Below, in pieces: positions 9,476 through 20,000 of a stretch of DNA of 64,000 nt. Made by a program: the position numbers and the translations under genes. The stretch is taken from positions 5,419,229 through 5,483,228 of the forward strand of contig JAJEKV010000040.1 of NCBI GenBank assembly GCA_021234155.1, given 5' to 3'. This stretch comes from Isoetes taiwanensis. Its lineage: Eukaryota > Streptophyta > Lycopodiopsida > Isoetales > Isoetaceae. Every line of letters begins with the position of its first letter. Position 1 is the first letter of the stretch. The notes beneath the pieces were generated by a model, which was given only the letters and a program-made list of their open reading frames with translations, searched no databases and was not told the origin of the DNA.

Positions 9476-11316
9476 CTAAAGGATCCGGCCTATATACTGA
9501 TCCTGTTTTGACGCTTTAGTTGGTGGCATGTGAAGTCCTCCCGATTGCACGATCCGTGTTGTGAATACTATGCCTAAGGCGTCTTTCTTGCAAAGATCAT
9601 AGGCGACCCGGTTGATCTTAAGCCCTTCTTGTAATACATACCTTCTATGACACTATCACCGGCATGAGGTACCATCTTCCATTGAGTTGGAAGTCTTTCT
9701 CCACTATCCATTTTGGTTTTGTGCACATCGTAATCCAAAATTCAGAACCCTCATCATTCCCTTTGAGCAACGACGGCAAAATTATCACCAACTCTAAGTG
9801 CCTCTGCGCTAACATCGTGGGATTGGAGAGAACAAGGACTGCTGGATTTCACGGTCCTCAATGTCGGCATGCACATTGGAGGATGGTACAATAACTTGAA
9901 GTTTCCAATCATCAACGTGGTGCTTGTTCACACAACCGCCCCACATGCCATCCAAGCGATGGGCTGCGAAGCATGAAAGTTCCCTCGTGCAACCGCAATG
10001 GAGATTCGTGGATTGAATGCATGTACACAATGGATCTGCCTTAGTGTCCAAAATCCTTTACGCACCCCATGCTTTCTTTCTATCTATATCCTCCACCTTG
10101 ACTTCCCAAAAGAACCTTTTTATATTCTTCCTCTTCTTGGTTTTCGGATGTGTTCATCCACTTGGATGTTCCACAAGTAAACATCTCTTCGGCAACTTCT
10201 ACCACTTCATGAGCATTACCCAATTTTATGTTTCGTATTTTAATTGCGGTTGTCTTAACCATCTCTTCAACTCATCGGCTTTGCCATCGTGTTCACCTTT
10301 CCCGTGGTTAGAACAAAAAATTCCACATCATATAGACATCGATTAATGGTTTGTGTACCTAGCCACAAAGTAAAATGGTCTAGAAGCCTTGAATTGAGAT
10401 CTTTTGCACCATCCGAAAACACATAATGTCTCTTTGGAACCCTTCCTTTCGCTCCAGATATTTGTGGTGCTTCATGAAGCGGTGTTGCCCGCGAACAAAG
10501 TATCGTGGTTCCCTATCATCCGATACATAGTAATGTGTTTCCTTGATAATCTCATCCGCCCTTCGAGTCATCTTGATATGTTATTTGAACCAAAATGGTA
10601 ATCGGTTATTGACCCAAAGATCGACCGCCTCTCCTCTTGTTCCTTGAATGTATAGTTCTCTGCAAAATCCACTACCGAGACATGCATCTGGCGGGAGATT
10701 CTCCAAGCTCCTTAAAACTGCTTTTACTGCCATTGGCACCGAAATTATCAAATGGAAAGATTTTTAGACGCTCTTCGGTTTATCCGAAGCTCCTTGGGTT
10801 ACTCATCTCATTGTCTTGATGAGTCGGGTCTCCTACGAGAACTTCGAGGCGTTGTCTTTTTCATAGCCAATGTACTCCCATTTCACTTTCCTAATGCCAC
10901 TTCCTTCCATGGGACAGTCCGAAACTTCTTGATTCCACACGACTCCACAATTTCCAAGGATGCACGCCTTCTTGTGAAACTCATCTAATTCACTCTTTGG
11001 ACACAATATAGATCTCCACAAGCTTCTCAGTACTTGCAATTTTATCTTTGGTGTGCCCCTGCATTGACCAAGTTCATGTGATCTACAAACATCGCGAGTG
11101 CAAGTGCAATTCTTCTGATGTTTGGTTCTCATCCCATTCACCCATCCACTAGCATTTGCATCCTCCGCGTCTTTGAATGCAACAAAGAAACTATTGAAGT
11201 CCTTCAATTTCACAACAAACCAGGGTTTTAGCTTCTCAAAAGCTCGAAGACGAATCTTAATTTCTGGATGTTGGTCCAGAAACCTCTTGAACAATAGCAT
11301 CTGCATGAATATGTAG
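9476..11316 (-). pseudogene. Transposase-like protein, C-terminal exons
   Basis: After an acceptor (CATGCAG, ending at 11317) the frame reads LFKRFLDQHPEIKIRLRAFE, KLKPWFVVKLKDF, then a Cys cluster (CTCTRDVCRSHELGQC...CPKSELDEFHKKAC). Further on come THYYVSDDREPRYFVRGQH (about 10.53 kb), FCSNHGKGEHDGKADELKR (about 10.28 kb) and ADPLCTCIQ. The C-terminus is TRIVQSGGLHMPPTKASK up to a TAG at 9476-9478. The same ordered motifs occur in the plus-strand copy at 19-20.7 kb, and they resemble a widespread family of uncharacterised eukaryotic transposon proteins with SDD, DGC and HGKG blocks. Acidic residues there could form a DDE-type active site, but I cannot prove which. Many stops and frame changes are present. 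Confidence 0.65.
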
Positions 11317-12119
11317 CATAATAACAGGGGTTTTTTTTTGTGTTTTTGTACGCTTTTCACAAAGGTTTTCCTAAGATTTCATGGCGTATATGAATGGATG
11401 TACTAATGCGTACATCTAGAGTGCACCATTTCTTAGTCGTTGATTTAGCTTTTTTTTTTCAATGGTCCAACATCCAAGGGTTCACAACAAAAGCCCTCTT
11501 TTTATTTTAGGGGCTAAACATGCAAGCCTCGTGGATAGCATTTTAGGGCATTTTAGGGCTTTTGATTCCAGACACATATTTGTAGCTTTAGCTTTTGATT
11601 CCAGACTGTTCAAGGATTTTTGCAAAGATTGCGCTTTGAAAGAGGCCAATATCTAAAAAGGATCGATCTGGCCGATTCTAAGTCATTTTTGAGTAAAAGT
11701 TAAGTTCTTTCAAGGATTTCAAGCTTTTCGGCGATTTAGGGCAAATCCGTGACGAATGAGTCCAAAGCCCGCAATTGTGTCTCGGTTGCATGGGGATTAC
11801 TATAATAGCGAGGGGCATGGATATTAAAATCGGCGGTGGATTTACTGGCCCGATGGCGGGGGATTTCCGCGGCCCAAGGTGCAACGGAAGTGGAAGAACC
11901 CCCCGCTTACGTATAAAGTGGTCCGACAAAGATATTGGATGTGGAACCCGTGGAGGATCTGGTAGAATGGCATGCGGCGGTGTGGAGGGTACCGAACCGG
12001 CGCCTATTCCTTCTGTTCAAATCCGGGCAATCCCTAGTTGCTTTGGTACCGCAACTGTGCATCTTGGCCCAGAAGATTTATCGGCAGTATACCCCAACCC
12101 ATTTGTTTGATCCGAAGAT

Positions 12120-12414
12120 AGTGTTGTGCCTGGTGGAAAGGATGGGAGGGGCGAGGTTGCCCCTCGCATGATTTCTCTGGCCGACTAGGGGATCTGGAAC
12201 TCGAATATCTTGATGCGTCACTACCATGGCTTCCGTCTGTACTAGGTGAGTCCAAGCTTGTCCTAGAACGGCCTGAAGAACCAAACATTTCGTCCTCTTC
12301 TGAAAATCTGTTAGGCTTTTTTCCATACAGCCTTGGGAGAATGCCCTCAAGTATATTTTCCTTGCTGCCTTGCTTCTTGACATCCCTAGAAGATGATTTG
12401 TTCCAGAAGGGCAT
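12120..12414 (-). pseudogene. MAPKKK (YODA-type) first-exon fragment
   Basis: The minus-strand frame opens MPFWNKSSSRDVKKQGSKEN, then a basic stretch and a Ser-rich low-complexity segment (SRYSSSRSPSRPEKS). Plant YODA/MEKK3-like MAPKKKs begin with a nearly identical MP-x-W-x-KSSS-x-x-VKK motif followed by a Ser/Arg/Pro-rich tail. No kinase domain follows, and the frame decays near 12120. Its position inside the intron of a transposon gene suggests a captured host-gene fragment. MAPKKKs of this type act in stomatal and embryo signalling; this piece could not signal. Recognition rests on the N-terminal motif only. Confidence 0.55.
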
Positions 12415-13475
12415 CTTCATAAAGACCAATTCGACAAAGAAATGCCTGCTGTTAGACCTATTTAGCTCCAATTTAGCGACCTGAAAGGCTTGAATTCTTC
12501 ATAAATGTAGAAGATCCTCTGTTTTCAGGAATCTGTAAAGGCGGCTTTTGCAAAATCACGAGCTTCTGGGTTACAATTTGCGCGCCCAAAGTGTTTGATT
12601 TGACAGGCATTTATGGAATTTACAAGCCAATTGAGATTGGTTTGTGAAAATTTGATTGCCCATCTAACCGGCTGCAGCAAGAAAATGCAACCTTACAAAG
12701 TACGTCTTCAAAGTATGGCAAAGCATACAGTGGAGTATTTCGGCCAGAAATTAGGTTTTTTTTCCAAATGCTTCCACATTGAGTAGGCATCACAACAACC
12801 TCTTTGCTTCTTGCAATCAATATCTGCAGAAGGCTTCAAAGTCTTATTACAGGTGGCCTTAACCAAGCATCCTTGGAGGTACGGTTGCCTAAGACATCAC
12901 AAACATGAGGTATTTTAATGTTGATGACTTTGATTAGGCCGAGATAGGTTCTTAGAAAACTAGATTGCTCAGATATATGGTAAATCTGGAGCTCTCCAGA
13001 TCATTCCATATTTGTTGGAGATCTTGCACCAGATGTTACAGATTATGTGCTTGCATTGATACCAGCACATGTTATCATATGCACTAGCATATGCACGATA
13101 ATGTGCAGTTTACAATATTAGGGGGTATTTTAAACTATTTTGACAGTTGATTCTCTTGAACTAGTGGTACTGGCTTTATATATTGGGCGCCATGGCCCCT
13201 TTCAGTAAACCTTATGATATTATTGTTTTTGTCCATTTTATAACAGTGTGTTTGCGTATATTTGGGCAGCTCTTGGTATGCAATGGAAATAATTTGTTTG
13301 TCTTGTAATTAATGGTTAGACCCATAAAGTTTACCTATGTTTGTTTTAGTTAGGGCCCGAAGGGCCCAAAATTTTTTTTTTAATATAATAATCCACACAC
13401 AACTACCATTAACATTATTAACATAAACTATTGCATTTAACATATTTAAATTAAAATCCCCCTTAAACCCCCTTT

Positions 13476-13753
13476 GGTTTGGGTGCATATTCACACGGGG
13501 GGTTACGTAGGGCAGCGAGAGCCCCAAAAATATATTTACAATACATGTACAAAATTAACACCATTAAGTACATTCTCTCAAATCTTATAGTATTTTACAA
13601 ACTTTAATATACAGTATACAAAAACTTGTACTTGCATACCCCACAAACGAGGATCGCTATGTACGGTCCAGATCTTGGAATAAAAGGCAAATATGCCCAT
13701 CCGACAGCTCTCGTTGCCCGGAGTAACCCCCCGTGTGAATATGCACCCAAACC
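13476..13753. repeat. Inverted repeat with 47-bp arms
   Basis: Arms 13476-13522 and 13707-13753 are reverse complements with 43 of 47 positions matching; the first 31 are identical (GGTTTGGGTGCATATTCACA...). The 184-base loop has no coding signal. It could be a small foldback element, or two copies of one terminal motif in inverse orientation. Confidence 0.75.
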
Positions 13754-13779
13754 CGTGTGAAATGAACACTAAACTGTTA

Positions 13780-14580
13780 GGATGTGTATACCACACCAAA
13801 CCATGCACCATACCATGCCCCACACTCATCATATTCACCAGAACGAGCACCTTAGTGCTGCGTACATTACCACACACCACACCACACCCCACCACACACC
13901 ACACCATTCACCACACACCATACACCAAATGGTGGAGTGTGGAGTGTGGTGGTGGGGGGTGGTGGTGATGGATTGTGGTGGTGGGGGGGTGGAGTGGTGT
14001 GTGGGTGGTGGTGGGGGTGTGGTGGTGGGGGGTGGTGGTAGAGTGTGGTGGAGTGGTGTGTGTGGCGTGGTGGTGGGGGTGGTGGGTGGTGTGGTGGTGG
14101 GGCGTGGTGGTGGGGGTGGTGGTGGTGGTGTGTGTAGTGGTGTGTGGTGCTATGATGTGGTGTGGTGGGGTGTGGGTGGTGGTGGTGGTGTGTGGTGGAG
14201 TGTAGTGGTGGTGGAGTGTGGGTGGGGGGTGTAGTGGTGGTGGTGTGGTGTGGATTGTGGTGTGATGTGGTGGTGGTGGTGGTGGAGGGGTGTGGCGTGG
14301 GATGTGGTGGGATGTGTGTGCATGTGGTGGTAATGTGGTGGTCGCAAAGATGTGGTGGTAGTCTATGGTGGTGGGATAGATGGGGTGTGGTGGGGTGAGG
14401 TGGGAGAATAAATAAAATTGAATCCACACATATCATACATTAACATGCACACACCCACATGACACCATGGACATAACGCAACCCACACCACACCACACCA
14501 CACCACACCACACCACACCACACCATCACGACACCACACATCACATCACATCACATCACTTTTATCCTATTTCGTCTGAC
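13780..14580. repeat. Large GGT/GTG repeat flanked by CA-rich DNA
   Basis: 13780-13925 is CCACAC/CCATGC-rich, 13930-14400 is almost pure GGTGG/GTGTGG, and 14480-14575 is (CCACA)n ending in (CACAT)n. On the coding (minus) strand of the surrounding gene the core reads CCACCAC, the same sense-strand motif as the repeat at 5590-6052 in the other gene. Runs of GGGGGG and GGTGG make G-quadruplex formation plausible on the plus strand, and the flanks could pair with the core. Confidence 0.85.
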
Positions 14581-14739
14581 ATAAAAAAATCGCCTAGCCC
14601 GCTCTCATAAACACTTCGAAATTGTGACACCACGATAATAATTACATTCCTCTTCTAATCATTAGAAAAGGATCTGGGTCCTAAATCCTCGTTCCTACGC
14701 CCCATTTTTGGCGTTTCATTCCCAATTCAAGGCCAAATA

Positions 14740-14970
14740 GAAACAGTTCATTCCGGAACATGGTAGGATCCATGTTCGAGAGATCCTCGGCTATTGTAGG
14801 GTGACCAGGAGGGCATTCTACATGTTAAACAGGGCTCGTGATCAATCTCCGAAGGTGGATATGCCTAAATCCACCTTCTTTGCTGATTTTGAATCCAACC
14901 TAAAGGCATACAAATGTGATCGGATGCCGGGCCTTCAATGGCTATGCTTGGAGTCGATTGACGAAGAGAG
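14740..14970 (+). other. Unidentified coding-like block in the intron
   Basis: One frame is open with plausible composition (VREILGYCRVTRRAFYMLNR, then PKSTFFADFESNLKAYKCDR). I do not recognise it. It may be a remnant of a captured gene or another element. Downstream to 15.66 kb nothing clear is visible. Confidence 0.25.
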
Positions 14971-15659
14971 CTCTTAGACAAGGTCCATCGCCTTATGTTA
15001 TATCTTTCTTGCCGCAAGGGCACCGTATATTTGTTCTCTGTCACTTGTCCGCCTCGACTCGCAACAAATGGTTTTCTTGGCGAAGTGCGTTACCACCACC
15101 GGGGGATCACGAAAGCACCGGCAAACCTCATCCCGTTAAGTTCGGGATGACCTGCAGAAAGTTTAGATGCTTTAGTGCGAAAAACAATAATTTTGGATGC
15201 ACCAGTTCGAAGTCGGTCATACCAAAGATTTCGTTGCTTAGGAAATCATGCATGTAAATTTAGTTCTGCACAGAGCTTTCAATGGAAAGCCAAATTTTGT
15301 AAAGCCAAATTTTGTAAGATCCCTTTTTTTAATATATCATACTTTCCAACAGAGTCAGTGCTTGAATCGACAAAAATTGTCTTTATTCAACAAAAATTTA
15401 TATCTCGGGATCGGTTAGTTATAGCTCAAATATTTTTAGACTGTACACACACCCGAAAGGAGTACTCAATTACATCATGTTCTAATAATATTCCAAACAT
15501 TAAATATTGCATTTCGGACTAGAGTCAACTACACACAATTCACATCTTTGCATACAAGTGATACCACAATCACCATCATACAACACAATAACCACCACAT
15601 GCACCACCACACTAAGCACCATAACTAAGAAAACATGAATAATGTAAATAAACTAACCT

Positions 15660-16410
15660 TTGTGATTCCTCCGGATAGTGGGCAGATGTTCTTCTCTTAC
15701 ATTTCTCTCCAATCTTCTAGTTCTAACATCCTTTGTGTTAGGAGACACTCACTGGTGTTCTCAATCCAAAATTTTTGAATCTTTTCTATATGTTCATCCG
15801 AAATTGCATCGAATCTTTTAGCCCTCTTGTAAGAAACCCATTTCCCACCATTGTAATCGATCTCTTCCCTTTTTCTTTGCCTTTTGCGTGTTTCTTGGGT
15901 GAACACCTAATACCTTTCCAAGATCTCGCTGGCTGATTTTGTCACTTGTTTCCCGTAATCTGCACGCTGTAGGTCGTGACATTGCAAGGCAACTATTCTT
16001 GGCTGCTAGGCAGTCATTGCTGGTAGAGAGTTTGACAGTCTGCATGGAGTCCCAGAGGCTCCTTATAACGATGCTCTTGGCTTCCAAATCCTTTAATTCT
16101 TCACCTATGAATTTTTCCAATGTTTTATCCCTCAAAAAATCAAGTAAAATTTCTTTCTTCGTGCTATCCTCCATTCTTTTGGTCTGTTTATGGAAAGACG
16201 TTAGCAAATTAAGGACAATACGACGTTTATTGCTTGCACTTCTTGATGAACCTGATCCTTCGCCAATTCAAAGAAGCTCCAATTTTCTTCTCTTATTCTT
16301 TTCCTCTGGCGCCTTTTTTCTTCAACATTTCTTGTTCCTTGGTTCTTCTTCGTTTTCTCCTGCCGGTTTGTGTACAGATTACCTCATTGACATCCATATC
16401 CACAATGGAT
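15660..16410 (-). pseudogene. Transposase-like protein, N-terminal exon
   Basis: The likely start near 16410 (MDVNEVICTQTGRRKRRRTK) leads to a basic, nuclear-localisation-like segment. After frame changes come EILLDFLRDKTLEKFIGEEL, SQRDLGKVLGVHPRNTQKA (helix-turn-helix-like), then GGKWVSYKRAKRFDAISDEH and IEKIQKFWIENT. The exon ends REEHLPTIRRNHK at a GTTAGT donor. The layout of a basic or HTH-like start, an R-x-D-x-[IL] stretch and an FW motif fits the N-terminus of this transposon protein family. At least two frame changes (around 15.87 and 15.69 kb) and one before 16.2 kb break the frame. The start lies about 260 bases inside the right TIR. Confidence 0.55.
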
Positions 16411-16651
16411 TGGAGCTCGCAGCAGGGAGGGAGCCAAAGAACAGGACGTAGGCAAAGAACAGGAAGGGGCCAAAGAATAGGAATTTGAATTTGAATTTTA
16501 GTTTTTGAAATTAGAATTTCCCCCACAGCTGAGCGGGACTCTATTCTTAAATACCGGCAGCTGAGCGATGCCATAATTATACTTTCATACCACAAAAGTG
16601 GTGGATGCAACGCCACATTTTGGGGGGACAGGGGGACAGCCGAATTGGAAT

Positions 16652-16671
16652 ACCACAGCGTGCTTTTACCC
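16652..16671 (-). repeat. Right terminal inverted repeat
   Basis: ACCACAGCGTGCTTTTACCC is the exact reverse complement of 4563-4582 and is followed by the target-site duplicate TCAA at 16672-16675. Confidence 0.88.
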
Positions 16672-16675
16672 TCAA

Positions 16676-17050
16676 GGTAAATTCTAAAATATTATAGTGG
16701 TGTTCATGCCGATGCAATAAGAATTGGCATTCTACTTAGATGCTAATGGGAATGCAGATGATTGGATATGTCATTTTAAATGGAAATGCAAGATTAACAA
16801 CAATTAAAAGCAAGATCAGAAAACTAATACTTCCACTCCATAAGGAGCAAGCACGAACAAATCTATAGATTATTGAATTATATTTGGCCGAAAAGCCAAA
16901 GACAGATTAATAAAAAATGATCTTGTGAGTATTTGGAAACTGGTCTGCTTTTGCAAAATGTGATATTCGGCAGCAAAAAAGCCCCATGAGGACGAACACC
17001 TACTGGCTTTCACTGGACCCACGAGGACGAACACCTGCTGGCTTTCACTG
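16676..17050. repeat. Spacer with a two-copy 35-bp tandem repeat
   Basis: Two near-identical units (GAGGACGAACACCTACTGGC.. and GAGGACGAACACCTGCTGGC..) lie at about 16982-17050. The remainder is AT-rich without genes. Confidence 0.5.
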
Positions 17051-20000
17051 TTGGCAGAAGAATTTCCTATGACTGGGGATCTACATTCTGGAGTTTATGA
17101 ATCTGAACAGAAGTGTCACTCCTTAACAAACATACACCTCATGCGCTACTGCAAGAAATCCTGTATAATGTGGATCCTGTATTTTCATTTGACATGTTCA
17201 AAAAAACATGTCGCGACACTAGTGCTGGTGAAGTGCTGTTTGGCCTTCTTCAACCCTTCACCAAAAAACGTCACCCTTCTCGCGCGTCACCCGCCATAGC
17301 TATTCCGGGGAGCGGGAGAATTCGTTGGCCTTCAAGATCAATCAAGGACCTTGATTGAAGCCAACTCAGTGATCCTGGAAGGGTAGGTTGCTTTCGAAAT
17401 GGAAATTGGCGGAATTAACATTTCTTTGATGCGAATTGTGTTTCTTGCTTGGAGCAGAAAGCTATGGTTTCCCGATTTGGAAAAAAGCTTTCCTAGCTTC
17501 ATTAGCAAAAGAATTCATGCAATTTTGATCTGGAGACTCTATTCCGTCCCTTGCAAATTTGTAGAGCAATCAAAGCACTTTTCCAATTGTTGTTCAACAT
17601 TCTCAAAGAATTTTTCTCGAGAACAAAGCACCACAAACCAAGGCAAATACTTCCCTTACCGCGGTATAAACAATCCTCAAATTTAGTGAGGGAATCCGAA
17701 CCCAATTCAAAGACATGGAAAGGACTCGCGTTTGTTGTGGTCTTGAAAGATGAGATTTAACTTTCAATTTATTTGATGCAGAATACATTTATTTGGAAGA
17801 TCATGTTGATAATTACAGATCTTCGTATGATTTTGGGGAGCTGCCAAATGCTTCTTGTCCAGATTTCATGCCTTCAAATGTTTTTGATGGAGATATTCTT
17901 GAGCCTACCATGGATTAGCTTTTGTTTAGAACAAGAAGGTTTGTTTCCTCTAATATGCTTTGACTTTTACATATGTATTCTATCTTGGTTGACAACATTT
18001 AAGAATATTTCCACTTTCAGACTTTTTGCATCGGATCTTGGAAGACCAGATGCTTCAAACAATTCAGGTAACACCTATGCTGACTTATTTTTCTACACAC
18101 AACTATCTATGTGACTTATTTTTCATGCACATAACTATCTTTGCCTTATTTTTCTACACACTTGGTAATTAAGATTAAATTGGTTGAATCTTGATTCTGC
18201 TTGAATGAAGGTTGTGAGAACATGTCCCGCCAACATTCATTGGAAGTTATGCTAAAAAAAAAGTCACGAGATAAGAAGGATTCAAAGGCGTAAAAAAAAG
18301 AAAAAGAAGTCGGTGCGGATGATGCGACTCGAAAAAGGTTTACTTACCTCAAGGAAAAAAAGAAACCGGCCCAAAGAAGTAGGGAAAGTATTGAATCAAA
18401 TTTTTGAAAAAGCTAAACCTGGCGGCGACGAAAAAGAAATCCTAAGTGGTGTTTGCCAAGTGGGTGCGAACTTGGTGTTCCATGCACAAAAGAAGTGAAA
18501 ACAATGGAAATGATTGTTAAAAATCGAGGGATTCTTTTGAAGCACATAAGTACTTTCGAAAACCAATCGATACTTGGAGAGCCGAAGTCTTTAATGTCTT
18601 TTTCGCGATTAGTCTTGATACTAACAAATGTGCTTTTGCCAAACAAATGAATCTAAACAGAAAAATTGTTCAGATTCGCGAGTTAATAGAAGGTTAGTCT
18701 GGCGAACATGGTGATGGCCCATGGTCCATGTTCAAGAAAAGCACAAGAATTGACAAACTTTCTTATGATGAAAGAAAATTCATAGTTGACTTCGAGGAAC
18801 AACACTAGAGTGTCTCCTTCCAAGAAACATGTTTTAAAGATCGACATCTAAAGGGAAGAAAATTATGCATCCACTACACTTCTTAGAAGAGACTAAGGTT
18901 AGAATATTTATTGGTTGTATTTTATTTATTGGTTGTATTTTATTCTTTATTGCTGGACTGTCTTCAAAATGTGTAATGCTAATTGTTGGTTGCATGTCTT
19001 GCAGGTCACTTTCTACCAACGTTTCAGAAGTGAATATCCAAAGTTTGAGGTCTCTTTTTCACTATTCCATGCATTGAAACCTCCCTATGTTAGGAAGGTT
19101 AAGGATAGAGAGACGTGCTGCTGTGTGTATCATATGAAAGCAGACTTTGTAAGAGTTGCAATTAACAAAGTCGATTATGATGAAAAAAAATACATGGTGT
19201 TGGTTGCAAGTGCACTTGTGAGGTCTGTGGGCCTGGACCAACATGCATGTCAAGAAAGTGCACCTATGCTTCAACTAGTGAGCTTTGGAGGTCACTAGTA
19301 TGTGCACGAGATGAATCTGATGAATGGCATGCACATGATTGTTTGACTTTAAAATGCAAAAAGTGTGGGCCAAGCAAGTTACCAATATGTCCAAAGGAAA
19401 AGACATCTCTGAAAAGGGTATCAAGTTGATTTGGAAGACATATGACAAGGTGAGGATTGTCTATTTAGGTTGTCTAGTGCTGGTTGTAATTTGCTGTTGT
19501 TTACTGTTGTAGGTCTATGAGCATGTGGAAGAGCCTGATAATAAGGGAGGTTATAAGGTTTCTAAAAAACTAGTAACCAAATTGGTTTACAAATCAACAA
19601 GTGTTGCTGAGATATTTGAGAATGCAAAGACAGTCTTGAATCAGTTCATTCCACACAACTATGAGGGGAGGTGGCAGGCCAAACAATTTAGGGATTGTTT
19701 GGCAACGCTTTCCAAAGGATTCAATTGTTTCATGGAATTGACTTTGCCGAAATTATACCTTCAAGATCCAACAAGAAATCCAAAGTCTTCATTGGAATGA
19801 TCAGTGCACAATTTTGGTACACATTACATACAGACATGCAGCAAAATTAGATGATCCTCATTTAGATGAGAATGAAAGAAGAATTATCAAAGAGACACAT
19901 TTCTACATCTCGGATGATAGGGAACATGACACCTTATTTGTGCAACACCGCTTGCTCAAACATGCAAATTTTTTTAGCGCATTTAGGTATCAAATATAAG

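Larger units (their letters stand above)
11317..15659 (-). other. 4.3-kb first intron of the transposase-like gene
   Basis: The donor AAG|GTTAGT (exon ends at 15660) and the acceptor CATGCAG (ending 11317) flank this stretch. The same intron position (after ...ETK, before VTFYQRF) is seen in the plus-strand copy, where the intron is only about 100 bases (18899-19005). The 4.3-kb size therefore reflects later gains: a MAPKKK fragment (12.1-12.4 kb), an inverted repeat (13.5-13.75 kb), a large CCA/CA repeat (13.8-14.6 kb) and unidentified coding-like DNA (14.74-14.97 kb). 11.4-12.1 and 12.5-13.4 kb have no recognisable gene. Confidence 0.6.
4563..16671. mobile_element. 12.1-kb TIR transposon carrying two convergent genes
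   Basis: The left end (4563-4582) and the right end (16652-16671) are 20/20 identical inverted repeats starting GGGTAAAAGCACG. They are flanked by a 4-bp direct repeat TCAA (4559-4562 and 16672-16675). Subterminal motifs also match: a CCACC..TTTGTGGTA stretch at each end and a CGCCACATTTTGG block in inverse orientation. Inside are a plus-strand gene (coiled coil, RING-like finger, FCP1/NIF-like phosphatase, Ulp1-like protease; 4.8-9.06 kb) and a convergent minus-strand transposase-like gene (9.48-16.4 kb). Both have stops and frameshifts, so the copy is probably inactive. A 4-bp duplication is a feature reported for Sola transposons. That assignment is my inference; the transposase motifs seen are SDD, DGC and HGKGEHDG. 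Confidence 0.82.

Noticed and set aside
13782-14436. Long low-complexity frames on both strands
   Set aside because: Same cause: translation of the GGT/GTG repeat inside an intron.
4563-16671. Integrated large DNA virus as source of the phosphatase, RING and protease mix
   Set aside because: Perfect TIRs with a 4-bp target duplication, spliceosomal introns and a transposase-like gene explain the region as a transposon; no capsid, polymerase or packaging ATPase was seen.
16982-17050. Possible hammerhead ribozyme (ATGAGGACGAAC motif, twice)
   Set aside because: The conserved GAAA after stem II is GAAC and the CTGATGA core is incomplete in both units; stems I and III could not be formed.
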